A DNA stretch of 64,000 nt, taken from assembly GCF_005860805.1 (NCBI RefSeq), contig NZ_VCEJ01000002.1, positions 790,375 to 854,374 of the forward strand, in the 5' to 3' direction. This DNA is from Dyadobacter luticola (lineage in GTDB: Bacteria; Bacteroidota; Bacteroidia; Cytophagales; Spirosomataceae). The notes under the pieces were generated by a model. That model was not told where the DNA came from and did no database searches. It saw nothing but the letters and a program-made list of their open reading frames with translations. The position numbers and the translations under genes are program-made. Within the stretch, counting starts at the first letter, position 1. The number at the start of each line of letters is the position of its first letter. Below are positions 8,801 through 18,300 of this stretch, piece by piece.

Positions 8801-9683
8801 TTATTTCGACGTCAAATTCCCGATGGTTGAGGGCAAAGATCAGTTTGAGTGGGACAATGTGGATGACATTCACCGTATCCTGATTGTCGACGACAGCGAG
8901 AATAATTGTCACATTCTCAGTGATATGCTCAACAATAAAGAGATCGCTTCCGATTATGTGCGCAGCGGAGAAGATGCGGTGGACTTGTTGAAATCAGGAG
9001 AAAAATACGACGTGATCCTGATGGATTGTCAGATGCCCGGCTGGGGCGGGATCAAAACGATCGTGGAAATCAGGGATCTGGGCGGGCAGTTTGAACACCA
9101 GCCGATCATTTTGCTGAACGATTCTTTCGAGGAAGATATGCTTGTTTCGATGCGAAATGAACTCGACATTCATCACTTTCTGGTAAAACCTGTCAAGATC
9201 CAGCAGCTGTTTTTTACCTTGTCCAACTTGGGTCTGAAAAAGCGGGCGGGTGTCGAGAAGGCTGTCGAGCAGCCGCAGCTGGAAGATAAAATTGCTTCAA
9301 AAAATTACCGGGTACTCATCGCTGAGGACCATCGGATCAATATGCTGCTTGTGAAATCGATGCTAGGGAAAATAGTACCGAATGCCGAGCTGGTGGAGGC
9401 GGCAAACGGTTTGGAAGCCGTGCATGCCTACGAGGAGCATCTTCCGGACATTGTTTTGATGGACATTCAAATGCCGGAAATGAATGGTTACGAGGCGACG
9501 AGGACGATCAGAAAAATCGCCCACCAACTGCACGTGCCGATCATTGCATTGACAGCAGGTACAGTTGTGGGCGAACGTGAAAAGTGCCTAGAGGCAGGAA
9601 TGGACGATTATCTGACCAAACCCGTTTTAAAAGACACCCTCGAAAAAGCGATCCGAAAGTGGCTTTTTAATAACCAGCGTTAA
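5808..9683 (+). CDS. Multi-PAS hybrid sensor histidine kinase with two receiver domains
   Basis: The product has 1291 residues and no obvious membrane helix, so it is probably cytosolic. After a divergent N-terminal part come about five PAS/PAC units (roughly residues 155-770), seen from repeats such as YTVEETVGHPFTEFIHPDD and ITERD/ISARKRSEEE-like linkers. The dimerisation box MSHEIRTP places the phospho-His at H787, followed by an HATPase_c with NLLSNAVKF, DTGIGI and GGTGLGL. Two receivers follow with phospho-Asp at D1073 and D1219. Receiver 2 has all usual residues, including ALTAG and TKP; receiver 1 has LLND where a Thr or Ser is normal. No output domain is present, so it probably passes phosphate to an unlinked partner. 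Its 3' end overlaps the convergent SDR gene by four bases. Confidence 0.93.
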   Translation: MKDILRKALFGLQQKDEGVFDFVQESAADGFLIWEYQNPQQYWADKRLLKTLANTANPAGLDETLENFLENKQFQNYQKSALLHFSDDNAALAGRIRVVEEGKPTFLLDLNSIIGYDPESGGKLVITGFQVDRQVAYIPGELTNTKLYNSFLKSNWLYMVGINVEGNYIYVNDYFCEFYGLSREEVLGKSSLSGVVPEDIEKCLHVGNLCFKNPGTPNSVILRKMSVEGIKVTQWEFTGVADENGQVYELFCIGYDITEHVKVEEDLSVLVSNMQDVLFTITSDGIFTYVSPSWTVMYGYTVEETVGHPFTEFIHPDDFKVCFEALKTASETGKPVPGGIEHRIIHKNGDWSWSNTSANIDPSSGNIILTSHNITELRNSREKLRELAIVASNTTDYIVIADNKGKITWVNEAYERKTGLSVKEVIGMNPMDLLKGPDTDPETIEFIYNECVARRVVQAEVLCYTRIGEPYWVDIKITPVFNDKGICTHFIAVERDISARKRSEEEMRRMQYMLEQTNTVARIGGWELNLQTDKLYWTPITKELHEVAGDYEPNLSTAISFYKEGYHRDLITRVVNEAIATGKSWDSELQIVTAKGNEVWVRTIGKSEVVDGVSIRIYGAFQDITSRKRAEMAIQSSEAKFRSLYDSTSDAVILFNDKQYLDCNRAALRMFGLNDTDELRTLELGVLSGFNAPESAEQQIIFRDHINALYENGSHTFEWSFGGYAGVEPFIAEILLTLINVNNEQIIQSVIRDITMRKKAEAELLEAREHAESANKLKSEFLANMSHEIRTPLNGVVGFTDLLMKTNLDETQQQYMSMVFQSANSLLDIINDILDFSKIEAGKLELSFEKTDLLEISGQVADMVTYQAQQKHLEMLLNIPSDIPHFVWADSVRLRQILVNLLSNAVKFTLAGEIELKIELSQIDGDNDCHFRFSVRDTGIGIDPANQQRIFEAFAQEDASTTKRFGGTGLGLTISNNLLGLMDSKLQLISTPDQGSTFYFDVKFPMVEGKDQFEWDNVDDIHRILIVDDSENNCHILSDMLNNKEIASDYVRSGEDAVDLLKSGEKYDVILMDCQMPGWGGIKTIVEIRDLGGQFEHQPIILLNDSFEEDMLVSMRNELDIHHFLVKPVKIQQLFFTLSNLGLKKRAGVEKAVEQPQLEDKIASKNYRVLIAEDHRINMLLVKSMLGKIVPNAELVEAANGLEAVHAYEEHLPDIVLMDIQMPEMNGYEATRTIRKIAHQLHVPIIALTAGTVVGEREKCLEAGMDDYLTKPVLKDTLEKAIRKWLFNNQR

Positions 9684-10537
9684 CTATTTATCACCTGGCC
9701 ACCATTCGGGTGCAACACCTGGCCGCTCATATAAGATGCGTCTTCGCTTGCCAGAAATACGTAGCAAGTCCCTACTTCGCACGGCTGGCCCGGGCGCTTG
9801 AAAGGTGTATCTTTTCCAAATTTTTCCACACGCTCGGAATCGAATGTAGAAGGAATAAGCGGCGTCCAGATCGGGCCCGGCGCTACGGCGTTGACCCTGA
9901 TACCTTTATCTGCCAGATTATCAGCCAGCGATCGGGTATAGGCGACAATCGCACCTTTTGTCGATGAATAATCAAGTAGCGACGGACTGCCGTGATACGC
10001 TGTGATCGACGTGGTATTAATGATTGAATCTCCCTCTTCCATCTGAGATAAAACGGCCTGCGTGAACTGAAAAAAGGAGAAAATGTTAGTCGTGAAAGTG
10101 TCCGTCAGCTGCTGCGTCGAAATTTCGCGTACATCATCTTTTGGATGCTGCTCGGCGGCATTATTGACCAAGATATTGATTTTTCCAAACTGATCCAGCG
10201 TCTGCTTTACAGCATCTTTGCAAAAATTTTCATCACGGATATCGCCGGGAATCAGCAGACAAGCCTTTCCCTCCGCTTCCACGAGCGATTTAGTCTTATC
10301 AGCATCTTCATTTTCTTCCAGGTAAACAATCGCGACGTCTGCGCCTTCCCGGGCAAAATGTATCGCCACCGACCGTCCGATTCCACTATCTCCACCCGTA
10401 ATTAGTGCTGTTTTACCTTGAAGCTTGCCGCTTCCCCGGTAATTTTCGCGGATATAGATGGGTTTTGGGTCCATTTCCTCTTCAATTCCCGGGCGCACAT
10501 CCTGCGTTTGTCCCTTCGTATCTATGTCGTAATTCAT
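9680..10537 (-). CDS. Short-chain dehydrogenase/reductase (general-stress type)
   Basis: The product has 285 residues, longer than a minimal SDR because of about 40 N-terminal residues rich in acidic and Pro positions. The cofactor loop TGGDSGIG, the NNAA motif and the catalytic Ser and Y-S-S-T-K (TTSITAYHG... LLDYSSTKG) are all present, followed by VAPGPIWTPL. The N-terminal extension and the PGQPCEV and SGQVLHPNGG segments match the YghA/GSP39-like branch, linked to general stress in other bacteria. The substrate is unknown. The gene is single and converges on the hybrid kinase. Confidence 0.88.
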   Translation of the reverse strand: MNYDIDTKGQTQDVRPGIEEEMDPKPIYIRENYRGSGKLQGKTALITGGDSGIGRSVAIHFAREGADVAIVYLEENEDADKTKSLVEAEGKACLLIPGDIRDENFCKDAVKQTLDQFGKINILVNNAAEQHPKDDVREISTQQLTDTFTTNIFSFFQFTQAVLSQMEEGDSIINTTSITAYHGSPSLLDYSSTKGAIVAYTRSLADNLADKGIRVNAVAPGPIWTPLIPSTFDSERVEKFGKDTPFKRPGQPCEVGTCYVFLASEDASYMSGQVLHPNGGQVINS

Positions 10538-10776
10538 GATCAGCTTTTTTTAGTTAATGATTTTTTAAACCGTGCCTTTGAAAAAAGGGCGTGCCAGCAG
10601 CAAATAGTCACCCGGACAGCCCGGGACGCTGATTTTTATAAAATACAAAAAGGGAAAAATGCGCAAACATTTGCACAGAAGAACCACCCGAAGTGATACA
10701 TCCGACTTTCAAAAACTGATTAAATCCGACCGGCATAATTATAATGTCACTAAGCCGCGGACAAAACCGGAAAAAC

Positions 10777-12045
10777 ATGGATTTCAGGAAAGTAGTGATC
10801 ATTGGCGGCGGATTTGCGGGGATTAACCTCGCCCAAAAGCTTTCGAAGAACAAGCAATTTCAGATAACACTTGTCGATAAAAATAATTACAATTTTTTCC
10901 CGCCCCTGTTGTACCAGGTAGCGACTGGCTTTCTCGAAGCTTCGAACATTAGCTATCCTTTCCGCAAATTTTTTCAGGATAGCCAAAACCTGCATTTCAG
11001 TCTTGGCGCGTTTCTGGAAGTTTTCCCGGAAGAAAAAAGGGTTTCCACGGAAAGCGGGGACCTTTACTACGACTACCTGGTGTTTGCCACGGGTACCGAA
11101 ACCAATTATTTTGGAATGGAAAATGTGAAGAAGAATTCGGTGCCGATGAAAACGGTGCAGGATGCTCTGGCGCTGCGAAATCACATTCTCATGAATAAGG
11201 AGCGGGCCACGAAAATCACGGATTTGAATGAAAGGAAAAAGATCCTGTCGATTGTGGTGGCGGGGGCCGGGCCTACCGGGGTGGAAGTTTCCGGCATGCT
11301 GGCCGAGATGCACAAGAAGATTTTCAAGAAAGATTACCCCGAGCTGAACCGCGAAGAAGTGCAGATATACCTTGTGGATGCGTTGCCTGTGGTACTGAAT
11401 CCGATGAGTAAAAAATCGCAGGAACAAACGCTGGAAGAACTCAAAGAATTGGGCATCAATGTGTTGCTGGACCACGCCGTGAGCGATTATGTCGATGGCA
11501 TAGTTTCATTTAAAAATGGAAAAAAGATTGAAACTGAAACGCTGATCTGGACCTCCGGCGTGACGGCGACTGCCTTGCCGGGGATACCCAAAGAAGCGCT
11601 GGGAAGAGGAAAAAGAGTGATCGTGGACGCGTACAACCGCGTGATGGGCTATGATCACATTTATGCCCTCGGCGATATTTGCCTGATGACCACCGATGAA
11701 AAATTTCCGGACGGACATCCGCAGCTGGCGCAGGTAGCAATCCAGCAAGGAAGAAACCTGGCGGAAAATTTGGTGCGAATCGCAGAAAATAAGGAACAGA
11801 AGCCATTTAAGTATACCGATAAGGGTACGATGGCGATTATCGGGATCAATAAGGCGGTGGCTGATCTGCCCGGATTGCATTTCAAAGGATTTATCGCTTA
11901 TTTTCTGTGGCTCGTGGTGCATTTATTCTCCCTGATCCGCTACCGGAACCAGGTAAAAACATTGTATAACTGGATGGTGTTGTTTTTTACAAGAGACCAG
12001 TCACTGCGTTTTATCCTTGATGCCAAACCCGAAAATAAAGGCTAA
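10777..12045 (+). CDS. Type 2 NADH:quinone dehydrogenase-like FAD protein
   Basis: The product has 422 residues from the ATG at 10777; an upstream ATG at 10744 would add eleven that do not fit the family. Two Rossmann motifs are seen: the FAD one in IIGGGFAGINLAQKL and the NAD one in VVAGAGPTGVEVSG. The DxxNYxxFxPLLYQVATG block and ALGDICLM (FAD-binding ATG/GD motif) are typical of NDH-2. The C-terminal region has a hydrophobic, Trp-rich amphipathic segment (FIAYFLWLVVHLFSL) expected to dock on the membrane. It would oxidise NADH and reduce menaquinone without pumping protons. The CorA gene follows after 9 bases, suggesting co-transcription. Confidence 0.9.
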   Translation: MDFRKVVIIGGGFAGINLAQKLSKNKQFQITLVDKNNYNFFPPLLYQVATGFLEASNISYPFRKFFQDSQNLHFSLGAFLEVFPEEKRVSTESGDLYYDYLVFATGTETNYFGMENVKKNSVPMKTVQDALALRNHILMNKERATKITDLNERKKILSIVVAGAGPTGVEVSGMLAEMHKKIFKKDYPELNREEVQIYLVDALPVVLNPMSKKSQEQTLEELKELGINVLLDHAVSDYVDGIVSFKNGKKIETETLIWTSGVTATALPGIPKEALGRGKRVIVDAYNRVMGYDHIYALGDICLMTTDEKFPDGHPQLAQVAIQQGRNLAENLVRIAENKEQKPFKYTDKGTMAIIGINKAVADLPGLHFKGFIAYFLWLVVHLFSLIRYRNQVKTLYNWMVLFFTRDQSLRFILDAKPENKG

Positions 12046-12054
12046 TCCACATTT

Positions 12055-12957
12055 ATGATCAAGACCATCACCGACCAGAAGAAGTTTCCATTTGAATGGT
12101 TGGATATCTTAGACCCTGAGCCCGAAGAACTTAAAGACATTGCGGCGAAATACAAGCTGCACGAATCTTCCATCAAAGACTGGCTGCAAACCGATCATTT
12201 GCCCAAATATGAAAATGTAGGCAGCTATGTGCTGATCATTTTCAGGATACATTGCCACAAGGTGCCGGAGGAGGCAGATACTGTCCCCGAACTGACCGAT
12301 AAAGTGGTGATTTTTATGAGTGATGAGCGGGTGATCACGCTCCACAAAAAAAAATGGGACGCGCCAAAAGCGATCCTGGAAAACCAGCTGGAACAACATC
12401 ATTGCCAGACGACCCACGATCTGGTGAATGAAATCGTAAAAAGTTGCCTTTCTACCTACGAGGCGCCATCGGTGAAACTGACGGAGGATATTGAGTATTA
12501 CGAGCAGAATATGTTCCTGAAAAACCGGAAACCGACGCTGCTGAAAGGACTTTATTATCTGCGCCGGCGTACCGAAGTGACGCGCAGGGTGATCATGCTT
12601 TCGCACGAGATCATCGACAAGATTGACAATCAGGAACATTCCAACACACATACCCGCGATACCAGGGATTTGTACGTGAAGCTGCACAACATTTACGATA
12701 CGCTTTTCGAAAATATGAACCAGCTGGTGATGATCTATTTCTCGATTTCTTCGCAGCGTACCAATGAAATAGTCCGCGTTTTAACGCTGTTTTCCGTATT
12801 TTTCATGCCGCTTACTTTCATCGTCGGCATTTACGGCATGAACTTCGATTACATGCCGGAGCTCAGGCTAAAATTTGGTTATCCGGGCGTAATGATTTTG
12901 ATGGGGCTGATCACGATCGGGATTTATACTTGGTTCAAAAGGCGCGGCTGGCTCTGA
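12055..12957 (+). CDS. corA: CorA-family divalent cation transporter
   Basis: The product has 300 residues, with a long soluble N-terminal domain and two C-terminal membrane helices. The signature YGMN is present, with G261-M262-N263 at the end of the first helix (FFMPLTFIVGIYGMN), and the second helix ends in a basic tail (WFKRRGWL). The loop after GMN contains FDYMPELRLKFG. CorA proteins form pentamers and carry Mg2+ or related ions down the membrane potential. It follows the NADH dehydrogenase gene by 9 bases. Substrate (Mg, Co, Ni or Zn) cannot be fixed from sequence. Confidence 0.92.
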   Translation: MIKTITDQKKFPFEWLDILDPEPEELKDIAAKYKLHESSIKDWLQTDHLPKYENVGSYVLIIFRIHCHKVPEEADTVPELTDKVVIFMSDERVITLHKKKWDAPKAILENQLEQHHCQTTHDLVNEIVKSCLSTYEAPSVKLTEDIEYYEQNMFLKNRKPTLLKGLYYLRRRTEVTRRVIMLSHEIIDKIDNQEHSNTHTRDTRDLYVKLHNIYDTLFENMNQLVMIYFSISSQRTNEIVRVLTLFSVFFMPLTFIVGIYGMNFDYMPELRLKFGYPGVMILMGLITIGIYTWFKRRGWL

Positions 12958-12990
12958 AGTAACCTGCTTTCAAAGTGTGTTTTTAAGTAT

Positions 12991-14172
12991 ATGAATCAAC
13001 GTTCTACAAGATTATTCTTCTTCCTTTCCCTTTTATTAATCAGGAGTTTCTGCCCGGAAATTTCCGCTGCTGAACCGTTTGCAGTTCCCAAGCCGCCCGC
13101 TAACCTGCTGGCTACTGCGAATTCAGCGACGCAAATCACATTAACCTGGCAGGACGGCTCTGTGGATGAAACCGGTTTTGAGGTGGAAAGATCGTTGGAT
13201 AACAAGACTTACACGAAGCTTATAGACCTGCCTGCCAATACCAAAACATACATTAACACGGGCTTAACTGCCTTCACCTCATACTGGTACCGTATCCGCG
13301 CCAAAAATGCCAGTGGCTTTTCTACTTATTCCAACATTGCATCAGCCACCACATTACAACTCCCGCCTGCCGCGCCAGACGAACTTGCGGGGTCCGCTGT
13401 TTCCACGACGCAAATCAATCTGACCTGGACGGACAATGCGACTAATGAGACCGGTTTTCAGCTGGAAAGATCATTGGACGGAAATTCCTTTTCGAAAATC
13501 GCGGACCTGGCGGCCAATGTGACAACTTACCAAAATGCCGGTCTGACGACATTTACCGAATATTTTTACCGCATCCGCGCAGTGAATGCCGTCGGGGCGT
13601 CGGCATATAGCAATGCGGTCGCCATCAAAACCCAGAACATTCCTGCGCCCGACCGTCCGCTGAATCTTACGGCGGTACCGACCGAGCCAGAGCTGATCCA
13701 GGTGCGCTGGTCGGCAGTGACGGGCGGCGCTACTGAAACAGTTATTGAAAGGTCGAAGGATAATGATGAGGGTTTTGTGCAAATCGGGAAAGTGGCTGCC
13801 AGCGTGCTGCAATTTGAGGATCGGGGGAAAAAGGAGACTGCTGATTATTATTATCGGATCAAAGCAATCAATGCCGGTGGCAGCTCGCCTTACAGCACAA
13901 TTTCCATCGTCCGAGCATCGACGATTATTACCGGTGTAGAGCCAGCTAAAATTGGTGATTTGATTTTTGCGGCGGGAAAAACATTGGTAACTGAAATCCA
14001 AAGTCAGTCGCGGGCCACACTTTCCGTTTATGACATGAGAGGAAATCAGCGCCAAAGAATTGCAGTAACCGCTTCATCCAGAACGGATTTGTCAGCATTA
14101 CCATCTGGACTTTACATTGTGGTGATTGAAATTCCGCAAAAAGTAATTTCCCGCAAAATCCTGCTTTATTGA
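12991..14172 (+). CDS. Secreted three-FN3 protein with T9SS sorting tail
   Basis: The product has 393 residues with an N-terminal signal peptide. Three fibronectin type III domains follow (about residues 33-122, 125-215 and 220-312), each with the ITLTWQD/INLTWTD start, a GFEVERS or related strand and an end such as YWYRIRAKN.A..YS. The last 75 residues include LSVYDMRGNQRQRIAV and LPSGLYIVVIE and end in ISRKILLY, the pattern of a type A C-terminal sorting domain for type IX secretion. There is no catalytic domain, so it is probably a binding or adhesion protein. The GH18 chitinase starts 33 bases later, which suggests the two work on the same polysaccharide outside the cell. Confidence 0.85.
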   Translation: MNQRSTRLFFFLSLLLIRSFCPEISAAEPFAVPKPPANLLATANSATQITLTWQDGSVDETGFEVERSLDNKTYTKLIDLPANTKTYINTGLTAFTSYWYRIRAKNASGFSTYSNIASATTLQLPPAAPDELAGSAVSTTQINLTWTDNATNETGFQLERSLDGNSFSKIADLAANVTTYQNAGLTTFTEYFYRIRAVNAVGASAYSNAVAIKTQNIPAPDRPLNLTAVPTEPELIQVRWSAVTGGATETVIERSKDNDEGFVQIGKVAASVLQFEDRGKKETADYYYRIKAINAGGSSPYSTISIVRASTIITGVEPAKIGDLIFAAGKTLVTEIQSQSRATLSVYDMRGNQRQRIAVTASSRTDLSALPSGLYIVVIEIPQKVISRKILLY

Positions 14173-14205
14173 GCAGCTACTTAGAAAAAACCTAAATCCA
14201 GACCT

Positions 14206-15330
14206 ATGAAAAAAATCTGTCTACTTCTGCTGGCAGTGGCCGCGCTAGTCATTTCTAGTCCCGAATTTGCAAAGGCGCAATCGAAGAAAAAATACATTGT
14301 GAATGCCTATGTCGGCGGTTTTCGGGGTTTGGTGAAAACTGAGGAGATTGATGCCGATAAGCTGACACATATTAATTATGCCTTCGTCAATGTGAAGGAT
14401 AGCTTGGCGACGCTTACCAATCTGGCGACGGACTCCATCAATTTCCGGAAATTAAATGCATTAAAACTGATCAACCCGGACCTGAAAATTGTCATTTCGA
14501 TTGGCGGCTGGGCGTGGAGTGAAAACTTTTCGGACGCGGTTCTGACCGAAACTTCCAGACAAAAATTTGCCAAATCCAGCGTCGACATTATCCGCCAATA
14601 CAACCTCGATGGCGTGGATATCGACTGGGAATACCCTGCGATGCGCGGCGAGGAAGGCAATATTTACCGGCCCGAGGATAAACATAATTTCACATTAATG
14701 TTCAAGGCTTTGCGTGACGAGCTGAACATGCTGGAAAAGGAAAAGGGCCGGAAATTCCTGCTAACCACTGCCGTCGGCGGCTCCAAATCTTTTGTAGAAA
14801 ACACTGAAATGGGCGACGCGCAGCAGTACCTCGACTACATTCTGATTATGACGTACGACTACGGCGGCAAAAACGGGACAGTCGGCCATCACACCAATTT
14901 GTACGATTACGGTGTGGAGGAAGGCTCTTCGGCTGACAGGTCTGTGAAAAATTTCATGGCTGCTGGCGTACCGGCTAACAAAATCGGCCTCGGCGCTGCA
15001 TTTTATGGAAAAGGCTGGGAAGCAGAAACGATAAAAAACAATGGTTTGGGTGAAAAACGTATCAAAGCCGTGCAGGGAGGCGGTTACACCAAGCTGAAAG
15101 ACACATTGATAGACCAGAATGGTTATAAAAAATACTACGACAAAAAGGCCCGCGCACCTTATCTGTTTAATGAAAGTACCCGGACATTGATCACTTACGA
15201 AGACGAAAAATCCATCAAGGATAAGTGTAAGTATGTCAAAAAGAACAAATTAGCTGGGATATTCTTCTGGGAATATTTCAGCGATCCCAAGGAATATCTG
15301 CTGACTGAGATCAGTAAGGACTTGGATTAG
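14206..15330 (+). CDS. Exported GH18 chitinase-like glycoside hydrolase
   Basis: The product has 374 residues with a signal peptide ending near KAQ. It is a GH18 TIM barrel: SIGGW on strand 3, DGVDIDWEYP on strand 4 with the catalytic acid at E142, the strand-6 MTYDYGG and the final FFWEYFSD. All of the DxxDxDxE motif is present. The usual activity is endo-hydrolysis of beta-1,4-GlcNAc polymers with substrate-assisted catalysis. There is no carbohydrate-binding module or sorting tail, so it is likely periplasmic or exported differently from the FN3 neighbour. Its 3' end overlaps the convergent SNF2 gene by 20 bases. Family assignment is firm, chitin as substrate is likely. Confidence 0.92.
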   Translation: MKKICLLLLAVAALVISSPEFAKAQSKKKYIVNAYVGGFRGLVKTEEIDADKLTHINYAFVNVKDSLATLTNLATDSINFRKLNALKLINPDLKIVISIGGWAWSENFSDAVLTETSRQKFAKSSVDIIRQYNLDGVDIDWEYPAMRGEEGNIYRPEDKHNFTLMFKALRDELNMLEKEKGRKFLLTTAVGGSKSFVENTEMGDAQQYLDYILIMTYDYGGKNGTVGHHTNLYDYGVEEGSSADRSVKNFMAAGVPANKIGLGAAFYGKGWEAETIKNNGLGEKRIKAVQGGGYTKLKDTLIDQNGYKKYYDKKARAPYLFNESTRTLITYEDEKSIKDKCKYVKKNKLAGIFFWEYFSDPKEYLLTEISKDLD

Positions 15331-18300
15331 AAACCAGCGCGAGCAAATCACTCCTGGTCAATGATTTCAAAATGGATGTATCCGTTTTCACGAGATCATT
15401 AGCCAGGTCTTTTTTCGATTCCTGCAATTCCATCATCTTTTCCTCTATCGTATCCGGGCAAATGAGCCGCACGGCGATCACATTTTTCTTCTGCCCGATG
15501 CGGTAACTCCGGTCAATCGCCTGATTTTCAACCGCCGGGTTCCACCACGGATCGATGATGTAAACGTAATCGGCTTCGGTGAGGTTTAGTCCTGTACCGC
15601 CCGCTTTCATGCTGATCAGGAAAACGCGCACATCCGGGTTATTCTGGAAATTTTCCACTTTTGCCGCCCGGTCTTTCGTCTGTCCGGTCAGATATTCAAA
15701 GCCAATGTTGCGTTTTTCCAACTCCGGTCTGATCAAATCCAGCATCGTCACAAACTGACTAAAAACCAGGATCTTATGTTGCGGCGATTTCATCTCGATC
15801 TGCTCCAACAAGGTGTCGATTTTCGCAGAAGCGTTGCCGTAAAAAGCGTCATCATTGAGCAGGGCAGGGGAGTTACAGATCTGGCGCAGCTTGGTCAATC
15901 CCTGCAAGACGTGCAGCGTACTTCGCTCAATATCAACCTCATTCCGTGTGTTCAGGAATGTGAAAAATTCCAGTTCATAAGCATTATAAACTTTCCGCTG
16001 CTCGTCGCCCATTTCGCAGTAGATCACCATTTCGGTTTTATCCGGCAGCTCAGTCGCAACCTGCTTTTTAGTGCGCCGCAAAATGAAGGGGTTAATCCTT
16101 TTCTGCAATTCTTTCGCGCGGTCGTTTTCTTTAAACCGGTCGATTGGCGTGGAAAAATGATGTTTGAAATGAAATTTGCTACCCAATAGTCCCGGACACG
16201 CAAATGATAGCTGACCGTACAAATCGAATGTATTGTTCTCCACTGGTGTACCCGTCAGCACCAGTTTGTTCCGCGATTGCAGCAGCCGTGCAGCCTTATA
16301 ACGTTGAGATTCAGGGTTTTTAATGGCCTGCGATTCGTCGAGGATAATGTAGTTGAAATGGTATTTTTTTAAATAATTGACATCCATCAGCAACGTTCCG
16401 TAGGAAGTCAGCACAATGTCGAAGTGATCAAACCGTCCGGTTTCCTTGATGCGGTCGGAGCCGTAAATCGTGAGTACTTCCAGGTCGGGCGCAAACTTCT
16501 TGATTTCGTCCTGCCAGTTGAAAATCAGCGAAGTAGGTACGATAATCAGGTTGGTTTGCTTGCCGTGCTTTTCTTTTTGGGATAACAAGAAAGCGATGAT
16601 CTGCACCGTTTTTCCCAGGCCCATATCATCCGCCAGGCAGCCGCCGAAGTTGAAATCGTCGAGGAAGTTGAGCCAGTTAAGTCCTTGTTTCTGGTAATCG
16701 CGTAAGGTGGCTTTCAAGGTAACCGGTTCAGCGACAGACGGAATGGTATCGAAACTTTCAAACTTGGTACGGTAAAATGCGATCTGCTCACGAACTTCCC
16801 GGTCCAGCAATTCCTCGTCGTACATTTCGCTGACCGAGATAAAATTCACTTTCGGCGTGCGGATCGTTTCTTCCACGATTTCCCCTGCCTCAAAGAATTT
16901 GGCAAACTTTTCAATCCAGTTTTCAGGCAAAATTCCCAGCGTACCATCGCCAAGCTCGACATATTTATTCCGGTTTTTGACCGCCTTATGCAAATTTTTC
17001 AGCGTCACATTTTGCTTGCCGAACTTCACATTTGCTGTGGTGTTGAACCAGTTGATCCCGCTGATTACATGTACCGAAACCTTTGCCTTGTGCAGGTTCA
17101 CGCGATTTTTGGTCAGCGTATTAAAGCCGAGAATTGAGATTCCCTGTTCCTGCCACTCGTCAAAAACATCGAGAAACCAGTTTTCATCGAGAAACTGATT
17201 TTTATGGAGATAAAAGAAATTTTTGCCGAGCTGCTCCTCAAAATCAGGATGTTGGCGAATTATAGCGGCGCCGAATCGGTTTTCCAGATCATTGTCACGC
17301 GCCACTGTGAAAGGATTTCCGTGACTATCCACTGAGTAAATTTCCTTCCTTGAAAACAGCGCAACCTCCACTTTTCCATACTTCACGACCGGCGTGATCA
17401 GCACATATTGCCCGAAATCTTCCAGGTAAATGATCTTTCCGATTTCGTTATCAAAACCCTGCTCTTCTTTCTGCTGCTCAGTGGCGGGTTTCAGGTAAGA
17501 ATAAATGATCCCGATCCGGTTCTCGATCTTCGCAAGCACATTTTGCCTGAATTCCTCAAACTTGGATTCGTGGATGATGATCTTCTGGTTGTGTTGCTTA
17601 AAAAACGAAACTGCATTTAAAATGTCCTCCCTGTCAATAAGATAAAGAGAGCTTTGGTATAGCACGAAATAGTCGTAGCGCATCTGCACCTTTTCCAGGT
17701 CGAGGTAAATGCCGTCGAGGATGAGGTAGCCGGAAATGTGGTAAAACTGCTCCTTGCGGTCAATGTGCAGCTGCATATCGATCGGCGACTGTTCCAGCCG
17801 GACGGGTATCAGCGAGGCCGCGCTCACATTCTCGGAAAAGCCGCTGTCGTGGTAATAAAAGTCGATTTCCAGCGGATTTTTAAGGATTGATTTCAATCCC
17901 GCAATGTCTGTCTCCGTTTTCTTTTTCCTGAAATTGTTTTGAAACGCAGATACCGCCGTGTGAAATTTAATGATTGCAGTTTCCTCTGAGCCCCAGATTT
18001 TTTCCAGCGGATTCAGCAGTATCAGCGGGTTTTTCAGCTTGCCATTTCCCGTCACCGAGGCCTCGTAAAGCTCGATAAAGAAATGCTCGTAATATTTATT
18101 AATACCAAAAACGGCGATGATTTTTAACTTATCATCCGCAGATTTCGCGCCAGGCAACTGCAAGGTAGGTTTGGCTGCCAGCTGCTCCGCCAGTTGCGTT
18201 ACAAAACTCGGGCTCACCGGGATCATTTCTTTCTGCTTTGGCCTGATCACCAGCTCTTTATTGGACAGCGACATTTGAAAATATATGTCCGGATCGGGCT

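Noticed and set aside
10663..10674. GCAAACATTTGC near the NADH dehydrogenase gene as an operator
   Set aside because: The arms are only five bases and the site is not placed against a recognisable promoter.
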